Part shown: positions 32,369 through 43,500 of the stretch, in pieces
How positions within the stretch are numbered: the first letter of the stretch is position 1
Layout: each line of letters begins with the position of its first letter
Assembly: GCA_948567375.1 (NCBI GenBank)
Contig: OX419759.1
Coordinates: 36,867,493 to 36,931,492, forward strand
Origin: Lunularia cruciata
Taxonomy: Eukaryota; Streptophyta; Marchantiopsida; Lunulariales; Lunulariaceae
Direction: 5' to 3'
DNA length: 64,000 nt
Position numbers and translations under genes: made by a program
Notes under the pieces: model-generated
The model's input: the letters and a program-made list of their open reading frames with translations, nothing else
Database searches by the model: none
What the model was told of the DNA's origin: nothing

Positions 32369-33060
32369 TGTAACACTCATTTGTGCATGTGTATGGTATT
32401 GTGATATTTAGTTTGGTATTACAAGTACTTAAGAATTATTATTTATATTGAGATAAAGGATGGTTCTATATTAGTCATGGTTAGCTAAAGTTAGTCATAG
32501 CTAAGATAGAGGAGACCTTACTTTAGAGGAAGTAGAAAAGATGAGCACCACTATTTTGGATTTTAGTGTGTTGACTTGGTATTATTCCTAGGTGTTTGGC
32601 TTTGAGGAAAGAGTTGAGAACTCTTGGGCCCGCAAGCCTTTTTGTTTTGGATTCTTCTTTGGTCCAAGGATAGCCCATGTGAAGGAATCCTTGACCTAGT
32701 GGTTGGGTCAAGATAAGACCACATGCTTAGGGGAATATGCCCATGTGAATGGATATTCCTTTCTACTTTTTGACTTTACTTGACTTTCAGTCTAGTAACT
32801 TGAGTTACTACGGTAATTAGTAACTTTGGTACGTAACTATTTCACAAGTATATAAACAAGGGGTGAGGAGGTACTCATCATCCTTTCATTTGCAACTATC
32901 TCTCTCTCATTGAGTTCTCTAGTGAGCAATGTCTTGAGTCTTGGAGTGTTAGCCTTGGAGGAGTATGATGGAGTTGGGGTTCCTTGCTATCTTAGTCCAT
33001 AGTGCGCTACCATAATAGCCATCAGAGGTTCATCTTGAGTGAGAGACAGGCCGGCCCACA
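32369..33060 (+). repeat. A1 3' LTR
   Basis: 692 bp, same ends as the 5' LTR (TGTAACACTC ... GGCCCACA), followed by the target duplication GGCT at 33061-33064. Confidence 0.97.
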
Positions 33061-33064
33061 GGCT

Positions 33065-34124
33065 ATCCAAGTGACCTCTCTTCTTTCTACTAGTAATGAT
33101 CTTTTCTAAAGATCATACCATGTGAGGGCTTTATTGGTCAAGTACCCACACACAAACATGCATGTAGAATGGTTAGTTATCTCAGTTGTAAACAAATGAA
33201 GGTATCAATTCATTCTTGAAATCCAATTTTTCACTACCTTCATGGAATGCTGTCCATTGTAAGGCTCAATGTTGCATGTCTTCTTCATTTGTAGTAACAA
33301 TGTACCTTGGTTGTTGATTGGGATTGGTGTCATTGGCATGAGTGACTCTCCAAGTAGTTTGATTGTTGGTGCTGGTTGTTGAGACAATTCCCCTTCTTGC
33401 ATTACTTGATCATTCTGGAAGTTAGGTACTTTATTTTGCATTGCCTCCATTGTCATCTTGATCTCCCTGAACTTGTTCAACATCCCATGCATTCCTTGCA
33501 TCCATCAACTCTTGCAATTGTAGATCCATGATTTCTACACATGGCCAATGTTCAATTGCTTCTTCCTACTTCAATAGAATGTTAATATGATCACTCAAGA
33601 GAGGGTATGAACTATTGGGACTACCATTAGGACCTCAGAGGTTATCACTTATTGATAATATTCCTTGCCAAAATTGGGGACTACAAAATCCCTAAACATC
33701 ACTTTTGGTCTAACCATATAATAGATTTGTACTTGCATGTTGACAAGGGGAGGATGTGGTATATTTAGATCCATAAAATCATAACATAATGTAGATGGTC
33801 AAATCTCACTCTTTATCTATACCACCATAGGTAGAATCATTGGGTTTGGTGAATTCATCACTCTGTCCATGAACTTTGCTCCAAAATGATAAACAAGAGA
33901 TACTCTTGTTTGCTCATGCTTGATGTACATAATCTTGATGTGGAATGGATTCAAGAATAGAAAGTTGGGTGTAGAAATTTTTCCTCCAAGTGCCTCCATC
34001 CCATCCACTCTCTAAAGCACCCCCAAATCTAACAATTACACTATGGTTTCTCTCCTCAATATTACTCAATTTCAGTAGCTTGTTTTCTTCCAAGAGGGGT
34101 GATCTACTCTCTTGGATTAAAATA
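33065..34124 (-). pseudogene. C gag, N-terminal part
   Basis: Minus-strand remnants of gag between the C primer site and the A1 insertion. The frame at 33205-33501 has a Met/Gln-rich helix-like stretch followed by the start of the capsid region (EPYNGQHSMKVVKNWI), typical of gypsy gag where a conserved Trp begins the capsid. Other pieces are in shifted frames. Confidence 0.7.
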
Positions 34125-34139
34125 CATGCTCTTATACCA
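34125..34139 (-). other. C primer-binding site (initiator Met tRNA type)
   Basis: On the minus strand TGGTATAAGAGCATG sits one base inside the 5' LTR. It differs by one base from TGGTATCAGAGC over the core. Confidence 0.8.
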
Positions 34140-34140
34140 T

Positions 34141-34741
34141 TGTAATACTCCAAAGATAGGAGAAATCTCCAAGAAGAGATACAAGAGAAAACACAAGCTT
34201 CACACTCAATACCTCAATGCCTAAAAGGAGCATCTTCTCTATTTTATATAACAAAGAGGATCCCCTCAAAGGAAGCTCCACCCTTGGGTCAGATACATGG
34301 ATTGATGATATGTCAATGAGCTCCACCCTTAGATTAGATGTCTGGATGAGTGACATGTTGGTCCTTGTCCTATCTAATTGGTCAAATAGGTTATACTAGA
34401 GGGAATATTTTGGGAAGCTCCCTATATGAAGCTCAAAATTGTGTAGGTGAGGTACCACTAGAAAGCTCTTGATGAGACAAATATTGGGGAGGAGAAGGAA
34501 AGCCTTTTTCTCTCTCAAAGGTGGGAGATTCATTCTATTATAATGCCTATTTCATTCATTTAGGCTTCCAAAATTAGCTCTAAAGTTTTCAAGCTATTTT
34601 TGGCTTCTGCACAAAAGAGTAGACATACTCTTTTGGTGACATCTCTATTTGATCTACCTAGCCAATCATGCATAAAATTCTTTTAGATGTTACCAAGCCA
34701 ATTTTCACCTTTAGATAATATATCTATTTATTGGTATTACA
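34141..34741 (-). repeat. C element 5' LTR
   Basis: 601 bp. The plus strand reads TGTAATACTCC ... TTGGTATTACA. It aligns with the 20581-21188 copy throughout, and the target duplication ACATA follows. Confidence 0.92.
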
Positions 34742-34746
34742 ACATA

Positions 34747-36587
34747 TCACAATTGGAGTGTAATCCCTTTGGCATATAATTGATAAACACATCTGCAAAC
34801 TCTTGAACTATTTGATCAAAAATTGTTTGATGAGGCTTGTGGCTCTCCTCAAATTCTCCATGCACAATAGGCTTGATTCACACCAAAAAAATTGGTTTAT
34901 CTTCCTCACAAGCTTACTCTATGGTTGCCTTACTAACAATCTTTCCATCTTGTGATTGACTATTCTTAAAAGTCTTACTCAAAGGTGACCAATAATCTAA
35001 TTGGTAACTCACACCTTGGTGTTGTACTTGAATTTATCTTCTAGGTCTAATCAAATTGAACATTATGATATTCCAGCCAAGGCAAACCTAGAATGCTATC
35101 ATAGTGTAGAGGTGCCATTACAAACATCATACGCTCTAAATACTCCTTCCCAATCTTGAATGTAACAAGGTGTGAGGTACGGAATGTAGAACCCTTTCTA
35201 TCATCCGCCTTCATCAATCTACTTCCAATTATTGGTTTGATAGGAATACTTTATTCTTTTGCTAATTGCATGGACATGCAATACTTTGGACTTCCAAAAT
35301 TCACCAAAATCCTATAACCATAATACAATATTATACCTTGCAAATGAAACAAATTTTCATAGGTCAAGCCTTCAGTCCCATTGGAACTAATCAAGTTCTT
35401 AGTAGGTAGCTCAAAAACTCCTATTGAAATTCCTCATTTCCTTGATCATTTTTCTTCACAAAATCCATCTGGGCAATTTGTTGAGGTCATCCATTCTTGA
35501 GTGGACATTCAACAATGCAATGTCAAATTTAGCGGCAATAAAAGCAACCACCATTTTGTCACAATCATTCTCTATTTATTGTGCTAAGTGGTATCCATTG
35601 GACATCAATTGCCATTGGTGTAGGCTCCTCCACCCATGTGTAGTGTATTGATAGGTTTTTTGAAAGTCAAGGTCAAGACCAAGTTGTCACAACCAGGGAA
35701 TCAAAGTGCTCAGCCAACTACATAGCTTCCTCCAAATATTTTGGCTCTTGCATAGTCACCTCCAATTTGGTTTGTGATTTCAAGCCCCTCACAAATTGAT
35801 CCAAAGCTTCACCTTCCAAAATATTTGGAATTTGTGTAATGGTGTTTTGGAATTGCATGATGTAGCTTCTTAGAGAAAAAATTTGCTTCAACTCTACCAA
35901 CCTATCTTGTGCGGCATTTATAGCTTGGAATCCACCAATTATTATACTCTTGAATTCTTCCCATGTCAAGATTGGTGCAACAATTTGCAAGTCAGCTCAC
36001 TCCGCTTGGAACTGCCACTATAGCTTTGCCACTCCATCCAATAGGCTTGAATCCAAGAGAATCTATTTCAATTTGTCTTGAAGAATTATAGCTTCAAATA
36101 ACATTTGCAGTCAAACACAAAATTCTCCACCGCACCCAAGAGATTCTTGCCTTCAAATACTTGGACTTTGAAAATCAAATTCACTCTTTTTCTTCTCAAA
36201 ATGGTGCTCTCTCTACATGATCTTGTCGTTGATGATATTGTTCTTCCAACAATCAAGTAAGGTGCTCAATTTTTTGTTGTATGGCAATGATAACCTCAAG
36301 CATTGTTGCCATGACTACCACTCTATCAAACTACCTACAGTTTATCTAAGTTAACATGTAGATGCAACACGTCCACCATTCTCCATGAGTTACAATTTGA
36401 AGTACCAAGGGTTCATTGGACAAGGTGTTTGCATTTAGAAACCTCTACCCAAAGCATGAGATGGTCAACTATGTGAAATGATGCTAGGGTAGTACATGGA
36501 TATGAAATCCCAATGGTTTGGTGGAAATGAATTTGGTGGTATGGTGGTCCATAAATTCCATCCATCTAATTCATGATGTGATACCAA
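34747..36587 (-). pseudogene. B1 gag and protease
   Basis: Minus-strand B1 sequence. The gag capsid region at 35718-35990 (ILTWEEFK ... LDQFVRGLKSQTKLEVTM) is closely like B3. A knuckle region near 35460-35560 and the protease region near 35000-35340 follow. The protease-RT linker has one copy of the 60-bp coding repeat (about 34908-34970). An initiator-Met-type primer site (minus strand TTGGTATCACATC, about 36575-36588) abuts the LTR. Frames are broken by many stops. Confidence 0.85.
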
Positions 36588-36896
36588 TGTAAAAGACCGA
36601 GGAGAGAAATAGAAAAATAGAAGATCAAAGTGAAAGATCACATTGGGACTCTTGAACAAGGGAAACTCAAATGTGTAGTATAAGCTTGGGCTTTGGTATT
36701 TATAGGGAGCATATAAGGCTCTTGAGAAGCTTCTCAATAAATTTCCTAAAAGCTGCCTTCTTGGAGTGCAAGCCAAGCTAATCGGGAAGTTTCTCAAGAA
36801 TTTTCCTTCTAGAAGCCGCCTACTTGGGATGCAAACTAAGCTAGTTGGAAGCTTACCAAGAAGATTCCTTCTAGAAGCTAATTACTTGGTGTGCAA
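36588..36896 (-). repeat. B1 5' LTR, truncated
   Basis: Starts (plus strand) TGTAAAAGACC like its partner at 10424. It matches that LTR for about 309 of 506 bp and stops at GTGTGCAA, after which non-LTR DNA with transposase sequence follows. On the element's own strand the first about 200 bp (the distal U3) are missing. Confidence 0.88.
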
Positions 36897-37052
36897 TTTT
36901 TTGATGTTACTTATTTTGAGTTGATGTTACTTATAATGTTTTGATTGGTAATGCATCAATATTGATCAAGATATTTTTGTGTTATTCTCCATAAAGTGTT
37001 GTGTGTGTTTTTTGTGTTATAATCAATTGAGTATTGTGTATTTGTGTTGTAG

Positions 37053-37535
37053 GGTTCATGTCATGATATGACATGTTTAAAAAAGTCTCTACTTTGGTCA
37101 AATTTAAATCATAAAGGACCTTATAGTTTGTTTAAGTGCAATCAATATGTGTAGAAGATTTGGGTTATGTTGATTTCAACCATTGTGTAGCCCAAACTTG
37201 TGTCCTTAATGAACATTGTATTGGGATTCTTAAAGCTAGATGACATTCTTTACGTAAAAATAGAATGCAATTGAGTCACACAAGGAGAAATTCCTATTGT
37301 TACAATGGATCAAAGCATGTATCATACTGCAAAATTGCTTAATAAATATAAGCAATCTTTATGATGAGGAAGAAGGGGAAGTTATAGTGGAAAATGACTT
37401 AGAAGCTGATTATGGGTTCATGGAAGCTATAGTAGTGAATTCCCATCAATGTTGTGAGAAAATTAGATCCTTGGTGATAGAAACTTGTTTTGCTTTTCAC
37501 AAAGACATAGGTAGATTCTTGTATTCACAATGACA
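37053..37535 (+). pseudogene. PIF/Harbinger-like transposase, 3' part
   Basis: The continuation of the pseudogene at 9560-10217. After a TTGTGTTGTAG acceptor-like site, the plus strand reads GSCHDM (the family's GS.HD motif with the second catalytic Asp). A GYVDF-type stretch and then EHCIGILKARxHSLR follow (third catalytic residue region, near 37210-37250). The C-terminal helix IKACIILQN (37306-37332) and an acidic tail (DEEEGE) come next. At least two stops and one frameshift are present. The last about 78 codons, up to 37533, are open. These motifs are the usual C-terminal half of DDE_4 transposases, so the retroelement nest landed in the middle of the gene, apparently in an intron. Confidence 0.65.
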
Positions 37536-38570
37536 TAATAAATTTTTTTCCTCCCAAGTATGCATGTTTGAGCCTATGGAGTTGCATGGGTGTACCATGA
37601 AGTCTAGTGTGGATTTAGTGTGGATGCTTGCTGAAAATTTACTATAGGCTTTATCTCTTAAAACACTTTATGTCAAGGTGTTTGGGCTGAAGGTTTCAGC
37701 CCAAAGATCTTGGAAGATATTTTGAATGACTTGACTTCAATTCTAATTTCTTTGTCATCAAGATCAATCTATCTTTCCTAGTCGTTAGTCTATTAGAGTT
37801 TGATTTCTTTCTTTTCAAATGATTCTTAAACAATAAGGAGGAGGTAATAAGAGGTAATGTTGGAGAGAGCACAAAAATGTTGTAGTAGAGCAGCAACAAG
37901 ATGGGGGAGGGAGAGAATGGGTAAAACATACATGGAGCAGTTTATCTATGGTGTGAAGAAATTGTAAGTGTAGAAATTGAAAGTTGAAAGTAGCATAAGA
38001 AATAGAGAATGGAATTAAAACATACTCAAAGAATGATATAATGAGTGATCTATGTTACATATCTTTGTCAGCTCTAGATAATAAATCATTGCTTAAGGAA
38101 TTCATCTATGTCCATAAATGACTATTAAACATTGAATAATAATAAGGAAATTTTTACATATTCAAAGGAGAAGTTAAGGAAGATATCAAACTTCTTTTAA
38201 GACATTAACACTCTTATAGGAGACCCAATGTTAGAGCAAACCCAATGTGTGAGTTAGAGACTAGAATAAGTCATTAAGTATCTATGAAACTTTAAGAGTA
38301 ATGAGCAAAATAAATTACCTGCATGATGTGAATGTTTTCAATGATCAAAATGAGTAATAGATATAAAATAAACACCATTGGTGTATAATATAGTTCTCAT
38401 ATGTTTACAAATACCAAGTATCAATAGTGTTGTAAAGCTACTATGGGAATAACTTCATGATACGGTACAAAAATGAATACCTTGGATAGTTTGTTGAGTA
38501 ATCACAATCTAGTTAGGAGTTGAGACTCATTTGCTTTTAGAATGCCATATGGCTTCCACTCGTATTGATT
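37536..38570. other. Spacer, nothing recognised
   Basis: AT-rich DNA 3' of the transposase remnant. Open frames are short and without motif. No terminal inverted repeat of the Harbinger-like element was found here. Confidence 0.4.
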
Positions 38571-39023
38571 CTACAACTTTGTAAAATCCTCATTCACTCT
38601 AGTAGTCCTTGCATTCAGAACCTCCATATACCTCAAGTAAATGACTTTTTTTTCTTTATGGAGGATTTTAAGCACATACTTGAACCTGATTGAACAACCC
38701 AATAAAGAAGACTCATGGTACATTTTTGAGATGAGATATCCACCAATTCCAGCAACATTGCACTTGCTCTCAAGCATATCTCTTTCATTACCACTCCACC
38801 CAAACAATGACCGACTAGAACAACAAGACAATTTTGACCAACCTTTCCAAATTCTACCAGAGATTGGGCAAGAACTCTCATGTGCTATACAAAACCATTC
38901 TTCCATGTGAGGCAAAAGTTTAGATATTAGAATAGGAAGAAATTGATAGTATGTGAGCTTGAATGGAATGTTAGACAAGCCATGTGCTTGTCTAACATTT
39001 CCCACAAGACCAAATTCTCTCAA
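38571..39023 (-). pseudogene. Alpha/beta-hydrolase (SERAC1-like) fragment
   Basis: On the minus strand the frame at 38633-38881 reads LVVLVGHCLGGVVMKEICLRA. That is a beta-strand, nucleophile-elbow, helix pattern like the GHSLGG(L/V)V(V/M)K motif of SERAC1-type and other lipase-like hydrolases, with Cys in place of the nucleophile Ser. The preceding stretch (ILAxSLxEFGKVGQN-like) also fits that family. An overlapping minus frame of 150 codons covers 38571-39023 but is out of phase with the motif. Only about 80 residues of a protein that normally has several hundred are visible, so it is a gene fragment or decayed exon. The family call rests on one motif. Confidence 0.4.
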
Positions 39024-40225
39024 TTCACAATAATTTTGACTATTACAACACTAATGAATACAAAACAAAATTCAAGTAGAAGTCAATCAAAGCTATGATC
39101 TTCATTAAATATATAGAATGATGTATGACTAAGTTTTAAAGCTCAAAATTTCTACTAGCAATGCAAGGAACACCCAATGTTGGACTATTAAGAAGCATTA
39201 TAAGGCTACTATGGAGGACTACTTATCTCAAAAAATAGGGCAATGATACTCTTGATTTCATGGGGAGTTTTCCCAATCTTTGCTAATTCTAGTGTCATGT
39301 TGTAAAACCATGGTGGTTTTACCTCCAAGGCTTTGACTCTAGCCTTTTCCACTTTAAATATAGCCTTCTCTATGTTGACATCCTTCTATACTTTCTACTT
39401 TGATCTTCTATGATTCATGATTTACATGTAATTTCTCCATCTTCTGCATTTTTTCACATTGTATAAACTAATCTGCACCTCTCCTTACATTTGAGAATCT
39501 TGCTCCTTAATTTTGTATGTTTGGCCATATCTTTTACAAAAGAGTTAATTGTAGGGATCATCTTGCAATTCACTTTGGAGGCCTTTCTCTTCTTCTATGG
39601 TTCACCTTCCACTTCCCCTTCTTTTTCTCATTCTCCTATAAGAATCTCCTCTTGTTCTTATATTGGAATCTCCTCTTATTCTTTATTGGAATCTCCTCTT
39701 AGGTTCTTATGCATGTTGTTGCATATGGAACATCCTTGGGTTCAATTGAAGTAAACTCCCATTGATATTCTTCTTTTCTCCCATTGTGCATGTCTTCTTC
39801 TACCCTTTGTATGTTAGGAATTACCTATGGCATTGATTCGATAGTAAACCAAAGGTGGGAGTATCTTCATCAACATCAAAAAGTGAGCTCTCTAGAGCTG
39901 CACTTCAAAAGTATATCCCTTGGACTCCAACTCTAATGGTCCGCTGATGGCACATCTAACGGTGCAAGTGATTGTGGGCCCTACTATATAGTCAGTACCT
40001 TGAACACAAAATTGATTGTCAACAAGTAGTCTATGAGTAATTACCAAAATACTCCTAACTACCAACACTATTACTCCAAATTCCAAGCAATCTAGGTGCG
40101 ATGCTACAAATGGTATAATGGTTATCATGTGCATATACATTGCTACACAACATATGTTGTTGTCAACATCACACACTATAGAAGCACAACTCACATATAA
40201 GTCATACATGGACTCTCAAGTACCA
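39024..40225. other. Region with no recognised gene; probably contains the E 3' LTR
   Basis: No coding motif seen. On the minus strand a purine tract (40227-40240) is followed by TGGTACTTGAGAG from 40225 leftwards, the expected place for the start of the E 3' LTR. A TATATAG string occurs near 39987. I could not find the matching LTR copy, because the right end of E is displaced beyond the window, so the left boundary of E is undefined. Confidence 0.35.
39642..39710. repeat. Short tandem repeat, about 23-26 bp unit
   Basis: Three consecutive units each begin AATCTCCTCTT and are followed by a T-rich stretch. Confidence 0.75.
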
Positions 40226-40369
40226 AAATCTCCCTCCTAGTTGGCGATTAGATCCCTCTAACTCTAGATAACCATCCACTCTAAGTATATGGTATACCCT
40301 ATGGTGGGAAAAAGATCAGGAGGCCGGGTGCTATCAAGACCCATAGTTAGTCACCCGTCTGCAACTTAT

Positions 40370-40563
40370 ACCATATAAAGGATGAACGAGCAATAGATCA
40401 AGTACATCAAGGACATAACCATTGTCCTTGAGGAACCACCATGAGGAGAGGAGTCATGCATGCCATCCTCTCAAATAGATATCACACACTAACATAATAG
40501 CAGCTCCACCAAAAGAGTCACATAACATACATCGCAAGCCCACACGTACAAGTGCCAAGCTTG
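40370..40563 (-). pseudogene. E: C-terminal PHD finger
   Basis: On the minus strand, after the stretch NIDGTIDPSLAL, the frame reads CMLC (first Cys pair), then MLVCDIY (third Cys; the fourth ligand now Tyr), then RGWHA (His ligand). After a one-base shift it reads TPLL..VPQGQWLCP with a stop codon, then C (last Cys pair, near 40405). This Cys4-His-Cys3 order, with GWH and a Trp before the last pair, is the signature of PHD zinc fingers, which bind histone H3 tails. It sits at the C-terminus of the polyprotein, where chromoviruses carry a chromodomain, so a chromatin-targeting role is plausible. One ligand is lost, and one frameshift and one stop are present. Confidence 0.75.
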
Positions 40564-43500
40564 GATCTATAGTACCATCAATATTTAGGAGGTGGCACCG
40601 CTGCACAATTGTGCATATGATCCTTCCAAAAAACACCATCATGTCCTTCCAACACAAGGACTCTAGATGGAAAAACCTCACACACTCTCAAGATAGTGCG
40701 GCCTGTAAAAGCACCAAGTGTTGTCTGTGCTATTTGTTATAAATATACATAATCACCTGGATGAAATCAACGGATCACGGGTCTATAACCTGCTTCTTGA
40801 ATGGTAGCTTAATGTAAGGTATCCCTATGCTAAGCAATTGCTAAGTTCTTAGAGGCCATTGGCATCACTCTCTCAAAGATATGTGCCCATTCAAAACATT
40901 TGCTCATCCATACATTTGGATCATTCAAGTCCAACACTATCGTAGCATCTCAATGAATGGCTGTAGGTAAATCTAGATCATGCCCATAGAGTAGAAATTA
41001 AGGAGAGAATGATGCTAAGGAGGCTTGCTGACTGAACAAATAGCACATGGCCAACCAAGGTAACTAGAAATCCCAATCTCCCAAGTGGCCTCTTTGCAAA
41101 CCATACTTTTGCAATCCTCTCTTCACTATCTCAACCACTCTCTCTATTAAGCCATTTTCCTCAAGGTGATCTTGAGAGGTAGTATAATGATCAATCAAAG
41201 CCTTGTCACACAAGACTTGAAACTCCCCCAAGAACTCTATCCCTGATTAGTCAAAACCTCAACTGGTGCACCAAAACAATTGAGAGCCTGATCCAAGAAC
41301 AAGTAAGTTGTCCCTTTGCTAGACTTGTCAAGAAGTGCTACCAACTCAATCCACTTAGAGAAGTACTCCACCATCACCAAAACATATCGATGATATCTCA
41401 TAGTCAACAATAAAGGTCCAATAAAGTCCAAACAAAGTCCAAACAAAGTCCAAACTCCAATGGTAATCCTATCATTAACTATCATGGAGTCCCACCTTAT
41501 AATAGGTAATGGGTGTAATTGTGGTGTAGGTGCACTAAATGATGCTTTAAGTGGGTAACAAACCACACATCTTGCAACAAACGATTGTACATTGGTTTGC
41601 ATACCCGCCATCAATAATGACTCTAAAGTAAGCTATATGTACGCTTTACTCCAAAATTTCCTAGCTCCTCATGAGCATGATAGAGCAAATGTGATCTCTA
41701 AGATGGAAGTGGTTCTACCATCTACTTGCACTCTACCATCCTCCCATACACAAAGAGGTGTCTATCTTCTAATCTGAACTGTCTGGCTCACTGAAGAACA
41801 CAATCTCTCTCCTTGGCCCCAATTGTGCAACCCACAACACTAGTGAAAAAATAATCCATCACTAAAACTTCATCATGAATGCCTTGTTTCACTATACCAC
41901 TATCTCTACTCTCTTGATCTATGACCTTAATAACTCCTCCTACATGTGTTGAGAGAGATACCACCAAAGTCTATCACTTAATAATCCATCACTAAAACAT
42001 CATCATGAATGTCTTGTTGCATTGTACCACTATCTCTAATCTCTTGATATGTGACCTCAATAACTCCTCCTATATGTGTTGAGAGAGATACCACCAAAGC
42101 CTCAAAAATATATATAGAAAAGTAGATGCATGCCAACATGGCACCATCTCCTCATTTGTCTCACCATGCCAACATGCTTTGGTCTCATCCTATTGGCTGG
42201 GATATGGGTTTTTAGTCAACTCATTTGCATCATGGTTCCCCACTCTAGGTCTATCAATAACCATGAAATATACTCTTGTAAAATTAGAGCCCATAGTGTA
42301 AGTTTCCTTGAAAGTTTGTTGCAATCCATCAATCACTTTAGTGGCTGATGATCAATGATGAGAGTAAAAGGGTTACCAAATAGGTAGCATTGGAAATGTA
42401 TTACTACTCATACTACTACCAAGAAATCTCCTTCATATGAATGATACTTTGCCTCCACTAAATTGTTGGAGTGAATAGCATAGGCCACCATAAACTCCTT
42501 CTCCCTCACCATCATGTTGGGTGAGCATTGCTCCAAGCCCCACCATACTCCAATCAATGTGAACTTGAAATGGTTATCCTTTGATTGGTCTCTAGAAAAT
42601 AGGAGTAGATTTCAACCTCTCCTTGAGCTCTACAAAATCTCTCTCTTGCTCATCTTCCCAACACCACTCTTGTGTAAGCTTGGTCAGCTTTGTCAAGGCC
42701 TTAGTAATAACACTAAAACCTCTAACATAACGGCAAGAGAAGTTTGCCAACCCAAGGAATTCTTGCACTCTACTCATATCCATAGGCCAAGGAATACATG
42801 CAATAGCCTCCACCTTGGTCTACTAAACAACAAATCCTCTAGGGTAGATAGTGTGACCCAAATACTCAACGTGCTTGTGGAGAACCTACACTTCCCAAAA
42901 TGTAATTTGAGTCAATGAGATCTCAACCTCTCAAACACTTCCAACAAATGTCTCTCATGATCCTCCACAATAGTGCTTTAGACTAAAATGTCATCAATAT
43001 AGCACCAAGAAAAATCCAATCCAGCTAGGATCCTATCCATGACCCTTTGGAACTTGACAAGAACACTCTTTAACCCAAATGGTAAGAACCTCCATTGATA
43101 TAAAACATCCTTGCCGTGAGGATCAATAGCCCCAATGTTATCTTGGGCTTATCCTACTCCTTGATTGACAACTAATGATATCTTGCTTGTAGATCCAAAG
43201 TACTGAAGACATTTGCATGCCCAATTGTATCAAAGATCTCCTTTGGTTAGGCATGGCATACCGATCAGCCATAGTTTGTTGATTGATAGGACAGTAATCT
43301 CCACACATTTTCTTGTGTAGTTGCTATGCATATCCTTCTTGGATGGCATTACTTTAAATGATGCATACTCTCTATGTGAAATCTCCACCAAACCAACCTC
43401 AAAAGGTCTCTACTTCGGCTTTAAATCAATGCTCTCTCTATATCGCTATATCGATAGGGATGTCAAAAATCTAATGTATTGCTAGTCAGCTCAATCCAAA

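Larger units (their letters stand above)
25232..33060 (+). mobile_element. A1: full-length family-A Ty3/gypsy element
   Basis: A 7829-bp element with 692-bp LTRs at both ends, flanked by 4-bp duplications GGCT (25228-25231 and 33061-33064). The order is LTR, Asp-type primer site, an extra zinc-knuckle ORF, gag, protease, RT, RNase H, integrase, purine tract, LTR. By hand count the LTRs differ at about 18 of 692 positions (2.6%), implying an insertion several to some tens of millions of years old depending on the rate used. Coding lesions are few: one frameshift and TAG in gag, TGA and TAG in pol, and a further TGA and frameshift in the integrase. There is no chromodomain. The RT style (DGYSGYNQI, FIDDF) and Asp primer suggest a Tat/Athila-like (non-chromovirus) lineage. 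Confidence 0.95.
20581..34741 (-). mobile_element. C: second chromovirus family, hosting A1
   Basis: A minus-strand gypsy element with its 3' LTR at 20581-21188 and 5' LTR at 34141-34741. The flanking 5-bp duplications are GCATA (20576-20580) and ACATA (34742-34746), and B1 resumes its coding order across them. The internal order on the minus strand is primer site, gag, protease, RT, RNase H, integrase and chromodomain. Element A1 (25232-33060) is inserted in gag. Without A1 the element is about 6.3 kb. All frames are heavily broken. It differs from family B in LTR sequence and in the RT motif region. Confidence 0.88.
10424..36896 (-). mobile_element. B1: chromovirus (Ty3/gypsy) hosting nested insertions
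   Basis: B1 is a minus-strand gypsy element of the same family as B3 (46354-52038). Its 3' LTR is at 10424-10929 and its coding region runs leftwards. Its pieces are 34742-36587 (gag, protease), 20194-20580 (linker and start of RT) and 10930-14112 (rest of pol). It is interrupted by a family-C solo LTR (11499-12236), by B2 (14113-20193, target duplication CATAT/CATAC) and by a family-C element (20581-34741, target duplication GCATA/ACATA). At each break the B coding order resumes where B3 is continuous. The 5' LTR (36588-36896) is cut short, so the outer target duplication cannot be checked. The element is inserted in a Harbinger-like transposase, probably in an intron. All its reading frames are broken. 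Confidence 0.85.
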
